Source: Spirodela intermedia (taxonomy: Eukaryota > Streptophyta > Magnoliopsida > Alismatales > Araceae). Taken from it: a DNA stretch of 64,000 nucleotides. Numbering within the stretch: position 1 is the stretch's first letter; each line of letters starts with the position of its first letter. Shown piece by piece: positions 37,870 through 50,700 of the stretch. Made by a program: the position numbers and the translations under genes. Under the pieces are notes generated by a model. The model saw only the letters and a list, made by a program, of their open reading frames with translations, was not told where the DNA came from and made no database searches. Location of the stretch: NCBI GenBank assembly GCA_902729315.2, contig LR746272.1:7652827-7716826 (forward strand). Reading direction: 5' to 3'.

Positions 37870-40280
37870 GGCGACGATAGGGAAAGAGGTTGAACCAGAA
37901 AATTCTTGGTAGCCAAATGAGGAGGAGATGTGACGGTGACCAACGAAACTTTCCAAAAAGGAGACGATGTAACGAGAAGCATTTGCTTTAAAACCGGTAA
38001 TTTCTCCTCTCCGCAACTCCAAAAGGAAGGCTGTACTTTCAGGTGGGAGGCCCACTGTTTAACTGTACATTAACAAATGGTGCTGAAGTATGTTTTTAAT
38101 CTATTTTTAAATACCAATAATAATTTAAATAAAGTAGGTAAAGGATAATGAGGTGTGGAACCTAACCTTGCTCGCAACACATGGAGCCACAAAATCTCAC
38201 AGAATTCGCGCATTAAACTCACCTCCGGAGGACAGACTGTCTTTCCCTCCCTGGATACCTCAGGGGCTACACCTGTAAGACCGCCCAGCCTAGTCTTCTC
38301 TTTCCGTTTGCGATTTTCTAGCGCCTGTACATTTATCTCCTCACCCCACAATTGTTGTCTTTCCTGTCTCAATCCCCCTTTCACGAAGCTTCCGTTTCTG
38401 CGATCTCATGCTCTGTAGTTCAAATTCGAGCGAGAAGGGCCTGAAGGCGGCGCCAAAGGGTCGCCATGCCCCTATCCTGCGAATGACACCTGTGTGAAGG
38501 ATATCCGGAACCTGATGAGAAATGATGGCTTAGAATTACGAGTTGCACCCGTTCGACGCTCAGAACGAGTCAATGGCACCGCGTTTGGATCGTTAAAAGT
38601 AACGTATGGATAAACCGTGAATAGACGCATAAGTACAGCACAAGACCTGACAGCAAACACCACCGTCCCCATTTTCATCTTTTCCCCGTTCCCTTTTCGC
38701 CTCCGCCGCCTCTGCTGACGGTTTCGACGGTGACGGAATTCGCCTCCACCGCCTCCCCGTCCCAACAAGTGGCTCCACTCCCACCTTACGGTGACCCTGA
38801 ACGGCACCCATGTTCAATGGTTGTAGGGGGCAGGGATTTTGCCGAAAGAAAAAAGGGTGGTTGAGGGAACTACTACGGAGAGTCGTAATGAGACTTAAAA
38901 ATTAAAATAAAAGAGTACATGTAAACACACATTCTAAAAACTCACCCCATCTTCGATAGAGAGTCTATACTCGATTGTTTCATTGAAGAAAAGGGCAGAG
39001 ACCTTGTCTTTCCTAATTATATGATACCGTTGGTGCCTCTGATAATATATCCGTGTCAAAATTATGCCAGATTCTTCCCATAGGACTCCTAGGTCTCTTG
39101 TACAAAGAGCACAACAGCTGTGTTGCCGTTAAGTAGTTTATCAGATACTCTGATTCCGGGAAGAAAACAAGTGGTTTTAACCATCTCACTAGAATTTAAA
39201 TAGCTGTAAGCCATAATTGAGGAATAATGAAAGTATCCAACTGACTTTGCTCCTGGGGAGATTTTATCCATCATATGAAAATAGTCGAAGAGTTGTTTTG
39301 ACGAAGTATCCATACTCAATTGGAACTACATATTGGAGAGAAGCGTCCCCCCCTTGGATGGCCGGAAACTGGGGACTCAACAAAAAAAACGCGAGAGATA
39401 TATGGGAAAGGGGCAAGAGAAGAAGATTGCACACCAGATTTTAACGTGTTTCGAATGATCTTCCAACATCCACAGTTGCACAAGTTTTTTCTTCCTTTCG
39501 GACGGAGAATCATTCTACAACAAAAAACCCATAAGAGGAGGCATCTCCCTCCCTCCCAACCCCCCCTCAAGAGCTGACTAAATTATTCTCCGCATATCTC
39601 CAGCACCATAAAGTAGAAAAATAATAGGTGAACTCCAAAATCACCCCTTAATTCGTCATTTTAAATGATAATCTATTGCATCAAAATGAATGGCTGTGGT
39701 TATGTCAGGTAACACAAGTATCATCATGAAATCGAGAAGTTATGTCGCATATCCAAACTACACCATAGAATATTCCATGAGGAACAGACATTTTACCTAC
39801 GAAAAATCCTCAACTTAAGGAGACCCCACACTAAAACTGACAAAGAGAAATTAGAGTACAATGATCTTTTAAGGGTTGGATCTAAAAGCCTTGGGAAGTC
39901 AACCAGAAGAGAAGTATGAATTTATATCTTCCCTGTTAACCCTATTTCGTTTTGTGTGTTCTTGACAGGGGCATCAACGTGATCCGCAGTCATTGTTGTT
40001 TTTCCAGCCAAACAAAAAGAAGGGACGGTTTAGGTTTTTAAATTGTTCACCACGTTCCCAATAAATTCTTCAGCTTTTGATGGAGTGAGAATTTAAGTTT
40101 GATGACCTCCATTTCACATAATTTCAAATAAAATAAATATTTCATGTAATCCCTGAATAAGTGATGACAGCATCCTTCACATTAGAGTAAAACCCTTTAG
40201 TCCAACTTCTCTCTCCTTTCTGTGACATTGTGACTAACAAGCAAAATGTTTCTTTCCATTAAAGCATTTAACTTCTATTT
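37870..40280. other. upstream region of the response-regulator gene and intergenic DNA
   Basis: Contains the presumed promoter and leader of the minus-strand gene. It includes moderately GC-rich patches at 38150-38420, 38480-38820 and 39340-39570. Open frames in these patches overlap on both strands and show no domain I recognise, so none is called. Confidence 0.45.
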
Positions 40281-40289
40281 TACTTGATC

Positions 40290-41016
40290 TAGGTTTAGTT
40301 TCTTGGTTTGAGTTATAAATATTTTCACTCTATGTACCTTTCATCTTTGTTTTATTCAAGTGCAGTCTTATGAGAGAGGGAAAAGTATTAGGAAACTTTA
40401 AGGTACAATGTTGCACATATTATGATAATAGAGGCTAGTCCTCTAAGACTGAGCAAAAAATTAGGAAACTCCAAGGTGTAATATTAACATAATAATTGAG
40501 TATAATATTGTTAGGGAGTGAGACTAAGTTATTAGGACTTGATGGGCCTCAATAAGGCCTGATATTACAGTGGAAGAAGAGAGCAAGAGGAAAGAATGTT
40601 CACAATTGTAATAAATGATAAAGAAAATGATAAATGACTTAAATAAAGAGACATTATTTATTGTGGTCTAAAGAGGAAAAACACACCTACATCCATCAAA
40701 AGAGAAGGAGAATATTCACTATTAATGAGGTACGAAATATAGAAGTAAATGGAGTTAATAAAGCTCTAACTACAACCACCGTAATAGGGGAGGAGGAGGA
40801 GACTCGAAATCTTGATTCTAGTCATTAGAAAGGAAAGAGTTTCTCATGCCCTTGATTTTTGTCTCTTTTTCTCTCTCCCAAATCCCCATTTTAATATATG
40901 TTTTACTAAGGGATTGGACTGATTTTATACCTAAATAGTGCCTAAAATATGAGAAAAAGTGGAGATGATGTAAATGGACTTTTTCAAAAAAGGGGTTAAT
41001 CAGGTCACCCTTACAA
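40290..41016 (-). mobile_element. probable 3' LTR of the copia element
   Basis: On the minus strand, ACCAAGGTGGAGATTTGTAA ends near 41014, a copia-style polypurine tract followed by an LTR start (TGTAAGG). The distal part (about 40290-40510) is repeated at 44990-45215 in direct orientation (GTCTTATGAGAG, AAAAGTATTAGGAAA, TGTAATATTAACATAATAA). The limits are approximate. Confidence 0.5.
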
Positions 41017-44000
41017 ATCTCCACCTTGGTATCGTCAACACAAGCATCTTCAAGCTTCATACTAAAACATTTATCAGTTCCTCATAACTGCCACAAAAAA
41101 TGGATGTTGCATGCCTTCTTCGAACAGGAGATTGGTATCAAGTACTAAGAATTCCGATTAGGTTCACCAAATGACAAAAGTTCAAAGATAAAACAGACCT
41201 TGGTAACAGATCACCTAGACTGTCTTCAACAGTAATCTTCTGCACAATATTTTTTTTATTTTTTAAATTATATCATCAGTGAAATGATATCCCACATCAA
41301 TATCATTTATATTTTCATTATATATCTAATATATAGCTATGTGAATAACATTCTAACTATCATTGTAAAAAAATAGTCAATTCATCACATAAATTAAGCT
41401 GACAAAATAAACTTCTTAACTATTTAAATTCCTTTAATTTTTCAATAATTATAATAAGCTCTGCTTCTATGGTGGATAATACAACAATTGGTTATAAGGA
41501 AGCTTTCCAACTTATAGCACAACCAAAGAAAAATAATGTCAAAGTATCACTATTTATTACAAACCCTAAACATGAAGTCATCATACCCCACAAGTACCTA
41601 AAAATTCATTTAATTTCATGTCATTTTTTTACTTATGTTTTACCTATCATCCCACATGTTAAAGTGACTAATTGTGTTTCATTGTACTCTGCTTGAGCCA
41701 GAAATAATTTACCCTAACCTAATTTTTTCATATCTCCATTTTGAGAATTTTCTTAGTTGCTCATAAATCTTTTCATTCAAATTCACTACTTAGTAAAGCT
41801 TTCAACTTGTTAATTTCAAACATATATTTTTCTACAACTAACATGTTGTCAACATAAAGCAATAAATAAATAATTTGACAACTTTCTGAAATAACCATAA
41901 TTATTAAATTTACTCTAAAAAAATTATTTTTGTGTCTAAATGTATCAAATCCGTTATATTACTATTGAGGAGATCACAGATTTATTAAGTAAACAAACAT
42001 GATTCTATTTTCTTCAATCATAAAGCATTCAAGTTGCTACATATAATTTTCTTTTTCAAAATTATCATATAGAAAACTTGTTTTAACATCTATCTACTCT
42101 AACTATAAATTATTTGATGCAACTAAAGATAATAAGCTATCTTAAGTTATATTGAATAAAAAGTCAAAGATATCATTATAAGTAATACCTTCCACCTAAT
42201 TAGAGTCTTTTGCAAGTAAATGTATGTAGACTTTACATCAACAACATTTGGAATGCCTCATTTCTTCTTAAAAACTTATTTTCACCCAATGAATTTCTTT
42301 CCCTTTAAGAGTCTTCACCCACTCTCAAGTCTAGTTTTAATAGATAAGTTAATTTATTCCTCAATATTAACTAACAATTTGTCTACATTCTTACAAAATA
42401 TGACATCTGAAAATTTAAAAGTCTTGTTAGAATAGAAAAATCTCATTCCAATAGACTATGCATAAAAAACTATGTTGGAATAGTCAAACTTCAGCCTTGA
42501 TCTAATCCATGTCCTTTATTAATTTTGGACACAATAGTAATTCTGAATTTTAGAGGTTTTCATAGAATACACGTTAGGCATCATAACTTGCTCTTGTTTG
42601 GAAGACTTCTTATATGAACATGCAATGTCAAACACCACCTAGTGCAAGGAGGAAAATCTACATATTTTGGGATAGTCATCTTTTGTTTCAGATGTAAAAA
42701 TACAATTTCATCAAAAGTAATATTCTTCTCAATTAAAAGTTAGGAGATTCAAGATCAAGAACCCATAACTTGTATCCCTTGACTATGGAGACATAAATGA
42801 GGAAAATATACTTATTTTTCTCTAACTCTAATTTTTCATCATTAATATAGACATGAAGTGGACAACAAAAAACATTTGAATTTGAATAATCAAGATGATC
42901 ACCTTTCCAGATTTCTTCCAAAATTTTGAAGTCAATGGTAAATGTTGAAGATCTGTTCATAAGATAAGATGGTGTCGGCAATTTTTTGTCCTAAAGACCT
43001 ACATTATAATGTATACAATAAAATCTTTATCTAAGAGTTTGGTTTATTATTTCTATAATTTTTAGTTTTTGACTTACACTATGATCAAGAAGAAGAGGTT
43101 GAATTGATATAGAACTGATTTTTTTTCTATTCCATAATTAAACTACGAGTCAACTTTTCTCCTCCATCACACTACTTAACTACATTATGATCAAGAAGAG
43201 GGGGTTGAATTGATATAGAACTGAATTGTTTGTATTCCATTCCTTACTAGATGAATAATAATTAAACTACAAGTCAACTTTTCTCCTCTTGTCACACTGC
43301 TTACTCTTATCCACATAATTTTATAGTGATTTGGCATGCTGCCTACATCCACTCTTCAAGAATAGAAAAGTTATTGGGTTCTACTATCACTGACAATTCA
43401 ATCACACCCACTGATTTTTGGGATCAGCTCTAATAGAGTTTCACTAGAAACTCTATTCCAAATTCACAGCTTTGTAAGGTTCACCACTGTTCATGGATAA
43501 CTACCACAATAAATATAGGATTCTGTTTATGTCTACTATAAATATGAAAGATTTCACTATAGATTTCCTTCTAGATATGAGCTGAACTTTAATGCTCTAG
43601 ATATATGATGAAGAGGAGATGGCACATTGATGATTAAATACTTTTCTCTTCTCATTGAAATATTAGTTGAATATTGAATGCTTCTGCAGCTTTATTGAGT
43701 TGATAGCCTCTTCAATGCATTGGGGCTTGACTTGTATTAATTGCTCTGAGGTCTTGTAACGTAGTATGCTTGATCTTCACTTCTTTCTCACTTTAAATGT
43801 CTACCAACATAATAATTTATTTCAGGTGAGAAAGAGTGAGAGAGTGAGATAGAGAGATTGATGAGAAAGATAGTCATTATTTTTCCCATTGGGATTTCAA
43901 AGATATTTATAGATGTATCTTTGTATGTAAAATATTCCATGATCTCTGCAAATTTTCCAACATCTCCTTGTACTTAATAAGATGAAATTCAAATGCTTGA

Positions 44001-44985
44001 GTGAGACCAATAGGACATATCTCTTACATGTATCCTTTATTACTTAGCACACTAGGTCTCTTCATCTTGCTTCCGTATCAAAAAAATTGGTAGAGGAATA
44101 CTCTTGATGAACCCTTACATAAATTAAATATGATCATAGATAATAAATCAAGTTCCACATTCAGCCACATTCATACATTTGATATTCATGATTACAAATA
44201 TGATCATTCAATGTGTACGATCTCAAGATATGACATGTCATACTTTAGATATTCATAATATTATAGTTGACAAAAATATTTAACATTGTATAACATTCAG
44301 TTCACTCTGATCTTGTGAAGTATCTAATGAAGGATCATCTCCTAGACAAGATTGTCTACATACGAGTTCATACTTCATACTTTGTACTGATGTTCTTGGG
44401 GTTATCAATTCGTAAAGTATGTCATGAGAGGCTTCCATCCATGTGTATGTTTAATACATATATTCATCATCCTTAAATATAATCATGCTTGTGCATTCTA
44501 CTTATCATCATGCATCTTCTCAAAACATTTACGATTGGATCCAGACATCTATGTGCAGATCAGTCTTATTCAAATATGTTTTTTGTCATCAAAACATTTT
44601 GTTTGATACGCCAATAGTAACTTCATTTTCTAGGGAGTATATCAAAATTGTCTAATGCTTGACAACCCTTCATTTTTACAAAAATCATTAAATTTGATTG
44701 AGAAAAACTCTAAATCATTATCAATCGTTAGTCACCCACTTTTTTCCATACTTGATTTTCGAGCAAAACCTTTCATTGTTTAAAATATTTAAATAATTCA
44801 TTTTTATATTTTAAATTTTCACTTTGAAGTTAACTTTATTTTACTTTTAAAAAATAAAATGTTTACAAAAATTTGATCTTGTTGATACTTTTGTCCACAA
44901 AGTAAACCTCCCTTGCTCAATAGATATATTCCTTTGTTACTCATACTCCCCAACCTCATATGCCACAATTTGGTAACATATTCTT
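41017..44985 (-). pseudogene. decayed Ty1/copia polyprotein
   Basis: The minus strand carries, from high to low coordinate: GAG-pre-integrase (KLWHMRLGSMSNKGIYLLSK, about 44895-44975); the integrase C-terminal part (IDFKILEEIWKGDHLDYSN with FCCPLHVYINDEKLE and FLIYVSIVKGYKLWVLD, about 42733-42981); reverse transcriptase (TSFLYDNFEKENYM near 42060-42100 and IYLLLYVDNMLV near 41840-41870); and RNase H (VLSTIEAEL near 41460-41490). This is the copia order (integrase before reverse transcriptase). Stops and gaps throughout show it is dead. The integrase core is absent; about 43080-44640 holds unrelated sequence. Confidence 0.8.
43076..43310. repeat. tandem duplication of about 110-120 bp inside the copia remnant
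   Basis: Two units share ATGATCAAGAAGA, GGTTGAATTGATATAGAACT, AATTAAACTACRAGTCAACT and TTTCTCCTC. They begin near 43080 and 43187. They mark the left edge of sequence that replaces the expected integrase core. Confidence 0.75.
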
Positions 44986-44989
44986 CTGT

Positions 44990-45215
44990 TGTTACTCAAT
45001 TTGGGTTCAATTTATTGATTCGTATTAGAAATATTGTCATTCTAGGTACTTTTGATCTTTGTTTCGTGCAAGAGCAATCTTATGAGAGTGGGAAAAGTAT
45101 TAGGAAATTTCAAGATATAATCTTGTATGTATTTTGAGAATAAAGGCCAATATTCTAAGAGTAGGGAAAAATTAGGAAACTGCCAGATGTAATATTAACA
45201 TAATAACGGACTCTA
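44990..45215 (-). mobile_element. direct repeat of the 40290-40510 segment, probable LTR remnant
   Basis: Matches 40290-40510 in the same orientation over about 215 bp, with roughly one difference in five. It abuts the GAG-pre-integrase remnant, so leader and gag are missing if this is the 5' LTR. Confidence 0.45.
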
Positions 45216-46050
45216 ATACAGAGGATCAGATCCACTCTAGTTGTCTATCTTCATACCATTGTGGATATCCTCTATGTTCCAAGGGATTCTACAACTGGAT
45301 AAGATCAGATTCGATCTAGATGGTAAGTCACTGATACTTAATTATGCAATCAAAGAGAAACTTGAAGCGGTAAAGGTGGTTGCATCTCCTGTTAAGATGT
45401 GTAGAGAGCGATTACCCTGGATCTACGCTGGATACTTGAATCTGTATATGCGAAAAGTTAGCAAGAAGTATAGCAAGACACCTCCTTAAACCCGCCCCCC
45501 CAAGGAATAGGATGTAAATTAAGAGCAATTGTGTCTTTTGTCCTTAGGTGATTGTCCTAATGTCACGTTATAAATAATGGGTGACTTCCACTGTTGTGAT
45601 TTGAGATGAATGAAGAGTGACATCCTCTCTCCCTTAGAGACCTTTTAATGGTCTGCTCATATAAGAGATGCTCCGATATTTACAGGGCCATGTAATTTCC
45701 CTTATACCTCATTTTACTTTAGTTTTTCCTCTTTTCTATTCACAAGCTAATCAGGATTATCAAAGAATAGGAGTTGGTAATTGTCTAGGGGATGCGTAGA
45801 CACTCCCTCACTCTCTCTCACACTCTCTCACTCTCTCTCACTCTCTCACACTCTCTCTCCCTCCCCCCCTCTCTCTCTCTAAGATAATAGGGTAATGTAT
45901 GTTTGGATCTGAAATCCATAATCAGTCAGAAGCATAAATTGACACTCAAGGTAAACGAGTTCAATATTGACTAGATGTGCTACAAGAAAATGCTGCCAAC
46001 CTGTTGCTGTAGTCGATTCAAGTGAGGTACGATGAGTTTCTGACCATTTG
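45216..46050. other. intergenic DNA with CT microsatellite
   Basis: A CT/CA-rich run lies at 45805-45882. An 82-codon open frame at 45241-45489 has no recognisable domain and no promoter or splice context, so it is not called. Confidence 0.5.
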
Positions 46051-46056
46051 GTAATT

Positions 46057-47719
46057 TCATCTGTTGTGTATAGAGGTCATTTTTACCGCAACATGCTGCC
46101 AAATGCTCTTAAGACTGCAGAGGTCTAGGGGTTTCTTCAAGAAGAAGCAAGCACCGACATTGAGGCATTGTAGAGGTAGCTCCAGCCCTTCTTCAGTTGA
46201 CATCACTGTACAGGAGGTATGCAAATAAGTAAATTAGCATCTTAAAGAAGTTACTGTTTACACTGAATATTGAGCTTACTTATGACTGGTATATCATGAT
46301 CCATGACATCGCGGAGAAGAGCGAATCCATCCATATCTGGCATTCGAACTTCACAGAGGAATAGATCAACCCTTGCTTTTGCCTTTTTTAAGAGACCTAA
46401 TGCTGAGCGGGCCGTGGAGCATGCAGTCACTAAGTAAAAAGAGATTAATATATATTTGAAAGATATGGTTTGACGATGATATTCATTTTAGCCAAGAAGA
46501 GGGCTTCAAGAGGTCAGTGAAATGCATATGTGAGTAGCATCTCAAATAATTCAGACATGATTGACTAAACGTATTACAAGTATTCTATGATGTGCAGTCA
46601 AACAAGCCATTAACTTCTATCAATTACTCAGTTTGTCTGTCTAAGCTGAAAGCATTTAAATAGAGAACAACCTCAGAACTAACAGTTGTGCCGCTAAATG
46701 GAAAAGTTCTGACTGAAGTTTAGTGTCGTTACACGATTAGAGCACCCCAATGATTAACTTAATAATAAATTATTAAATATTAATTGATGAAATTATTTAA
46801 TAATAAATTTTCAACGAGATCGGTTCGGACCTTTGTCTCTAATTTAGAACAAAAGGCGTTGTCGGTTAGTCCCGTTCATGCGTCAAAGGGGATTGTCACT
46901 GAAGAGAAACACTCGCCCCAGCACCTGGTTCAAAGGGTAATGTATCAAGCACAGAGTGCATGTTGGACAAGGTGAGCACGGTGTGATGAGAAGGGCTGGA
47001 ATAAAACATATACAATAGTGTGGCTTGGGGGGTTTGAGGAGGGGAGAGATGGTGGCCTGACATTGACTCATGGGGAAAGAGAAGGCTTTTCTCCTGGAGG
47101 TCATGGGATGATGGCAGGGGCTGGGTTGGGGTGAGCAGGTCCGGCTTCGTTGGGTCGGTCGTGAAACGTTAGATTTAATGTGGGAGACTTTGTTATGAAG
47201 TGATAATGGACCAATGTCGACAGTTCTTTTATCTGAAGCCTCAATCATTCAGCCAGCTGATAAACATGTTAAGGAAGAAAAACAACTTTCGAAACCAATT
47301 GTAAGATAATGAATCACAAGAAAGAATCAGCATTTTCTAAAAAAAATAGTTTCACATTTTTGGAGTGTTGAGTCTAAAATGGATATGTTTATTATATGAT
47401 CATTTCATTAGATCTTCACTTAACTCTCAAAAGATTAGAACAAGCAAATTATCATATGAGAAAATTAGTATAAATTAATACATACATGATATCCTTAACG
47501 AATCATATCAACATGTTAGAAATGAGAAAGAGAGAAAAAAATAGGAAGTTGTATCTAAAATATTGTCAACCTCATCGAATGGTCTACTAGTCATGTATCC
47601 CTACCTCTGTAATCCATACTTTCTAGTAGCTGCACAACTTCATTCAAGCTCCGTTGGTCATAGTCGACTACAACAATTCGAAAGCCTTCTAGGAAGACAC
47701 TCAAGATGGTATAATCCAT
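46057..47719 (-). CDS. receiver-only paralog of the type-B response-regulator-like gene
   Basis: Three exons: 47719-47605, 46429-46280 and 46205-46057, with GT-AG borders. The product is 137 aa. Exon 1 is 115 nt, exactly as in the gene at 31857-37869, and introns fall at the same codons. It has FRIVVVDYDQ, FLCEVRMPDMDGF, IMMS, LKKP (Lys113) and IWQHV. A stop follows shortly after the receiver domain, and no GARP domain was found downstream. Asp19 of the acidic pocket is kept and the next residue is Tyr. The phospho-acceptor position is Glu65, as in the neighbour. The open frames and splice sites are intact, so it may be an expressed stand-alone pseudo-receiver. A truncated pseudogene is the alternative. 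Confidence 0.7.
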
Positions 47720-50700
47720 GGAGTAACTATAAAAGTGGTTTAGGACAAGGAAAGTTGTCTAGTATGTGAGAGATAAGGATGAAGGTAAACTGGAGAATTC
47801 TAAGAGAAAGAAAATGTAGGAGGTGACTATCATTGTTTCTTGTCCTTATGTGATCTTAAGATGAGCAGGGTTGAATTGCAATTAGGTGCACATATAAGGG
47901 GCCATTCTCAAAATGGTAGTAGTCAAACCCATTGATGTATCATAAATTACTTTTTTCTCAAATATGAAGGGTTCATGACAAGTGTTTAGGGCTCTACAAC
48001 AAATGGCCTCCTCAGATGACAATAGATTGGAGTGTTCATAAAGTAGTACCATTTGGCAAACATCATTATGAATCTGGAGAATCTCACAACTTATTATGCA
48101 TTTATAAGGATAACATATCTACATATATCTTCTTCTTTGAATCATGGCTCTCATTGTTTCCCTAATCAGATAATTTTAATTTTGTCGTTTGTGGATTTTC
48201 CTATTTCACTTGGATTCCCTCACCCCCTACATTAATCTTCTTCTAGATTTTCTGATGGACACTCCTCTGTAGCCTTCGATGCACACTGTTTCCTTTTATC
48301 AACAACCTTTATGTTCACCTTTTTTCTAGAGAATAAAATATTTTACTCTCCCTTACCTTGTTGGTGACAACTTTTGGAATAATATTTTTATTGATGCCTT
48401 TGCTTTTGATATTATAAGTCAAAATTTATTTATTCAATATTGAGAGTCACTTATATATGTCACGAAGTTCCACAAAAGGTTCAATATGGTCATTGTGAAA
48501 TCATATGAATTATATTAGTTTCGGTCTCACAACCATACTCCCCAGGTTGAGTGTTTCACGGGTTAGTTAGGCCTCTAATTCATGTAGAATTATTGATTTC
48601 ATGATTCCATGACTAATAATTGAATCTATTATATTAATCCTTGAGATTCAATGATTCTTTGTGATAAGAACATTTGAACATTAATCAATATATTAAGGAA
48701 TCATCCTTTAATAAAAAGACAGATACATGATTAAATCAGTATAGATAATTCATGATCATAATATTATTATTTTTCATATATTTAAACTAACCTTGAAATG
48801 CAGCATCTAGTCTTCCTAAATAAACTTAGACAGTTTTCTATACATTAATGTAAATAATTTACACTCTCATTATTAAAAGAGTTCAAAAAATACAACACAC
48901 AAACAAGTCTTAAACTCAGCATCTAGAAGGTGACACATCATCAACTTATGTGGATGAAAACTCAGTATGAACATGATTATTTACTTGTTCTTTAGAAGAA
49001 AAGTTATTTGACGTCAAGTTATGAATGTCCAGCTCAAATTTAAATCAAACAGACAAGAAAATATATATTTTTGAAGTGTGAAAAGGTCAAAGGTTTTTAA
49101 CGCTGTGTTCCAAAAAATGATAAATATTTGAATAATTTTTCTAAGTGTGTAGGACCCTATCAAAGGGGGAAACTATTAAAGGATGATTGGTATCATATAA
49201 GGAGAGGCTTGAGAAATGAAAACTACAAAAGATGATTTATGTGAAGATATTTTACCTTGAGTCCACAAAATGAAGAAATCTCAGTTGTAGAGTCCACAAG
49301 GGTTTGATCTTGAGTCCACATGATCAAAATAATTCCCTTGAATCCATAAAGGATATTGAAATCCACCAGCAGAGAAATAGAAACCTTTAGAGAAGAAAAT
49401 AACTCAAAAATAGATTGATAGAAGTAGAAATTTACTCTAGGTCCACAAGGGTTTGATCCTACATCCACATGGTCAAAATAATTCCCTTGAATCCATAAAG
49501 GATAATAGAATACACTAGTAGAGAAATAGAACCTCCAGAGGTTCTATTCTCAAAAATGGATTGATAAAAGCTGTAATTTACTTTGAGGTTACAAGAGGGG
49601 ACTTTATATAAGCCAAAATGTAGTTACAACAAACCTCAAAGATGAGGAATCTATTATGATCATAGAAAAAAAAGAAAAATAGTTAAAACTTCCCCACATT
49701 AAAGGAGGGATATGTTTAAAATATCCTTAAGTAATTATGAGGATTATTTGAAACAATCAAAAATGAAAAATGGGAATAAAAATAAGAATTGAGATTTAGA
49801 TATATTTAACATTCGACAAAATCTCTTATTAAGACATTTTGAGTTGAATGTGGGTCAAATAGAGTCTTCACACCTCCTAAGCCTCTTGTTCATCTAAAGT
49901 AGATTGAAATTAGAATGCATCATTCATTCCATCTAAGGTAATTTTAAATTAAGTTTATATTGTAGTTGATCACGAAATTAAATTGTGAGATATTGTGATG
50001 CCTCTAAATATCTATTTTTGGCCACTTGGGTCAAAAACTTTTCATACCTCATTTGATAATAGTTTATCAGCTACATCAATACACCAATACTAGGGTATCA
50101 TATTGGCAGAGAAATTTTCAAACATTAAACCACAAAAGAAATGATTTCCAAGCCAAATTTCATCATTCATGACATTAACAATAATCATCTCTATACATTG
50201 CAATCCAATGGGAAACCCTGAACCAAGAAGCAAGCATCTTAATGAATTAGCCTTCAAAAGATTCAAAACGAACTTTGTGTAATGCTTACATTTTGAATGG
50301 ATGTAAGTAGTGTTAAAATTATGATATTAAATTTTTAAATCTAATTGGTTACAATGTTCACAAATCATATCAATCCTCATAACTGAAATAAACTTAAAAC
50401 CCGTACTCTAAGTCAAAATCCAATTAGTGAGCTATCAAGGATTGATAACCAAATATCCATTTATTGAGACTAAATTGTGAATCGCAACCACCCTCGTATG
50501 TGAGAAAACTGTTTCCTTCAATTCTCCAGGTGATAGGGAGAATGGAGCTTTGTTCTTTCTGGCCATGAATAAAATTAAAATAACTATGATAATATAAAAT
50601 TTAGGTGAAAGATAATCTTATAAAAATAACATGAATACCTATCTAATAAGGTGTCATGTTAGTGTATTCGTGTATCCAAGTCCAGAGCTCTACTACTTTC

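Noticed and set aside
38472-38817. Overlapping minus-strand open frames as a gene
   Set aside because: GC-richer patch with frames open on both strands but no domain or splice evidence.
45241-45489. 82-codon open frame as a gene
   Set aside because: No recognisable domain, no promoter or splice context, and it lies in retroelement debris.
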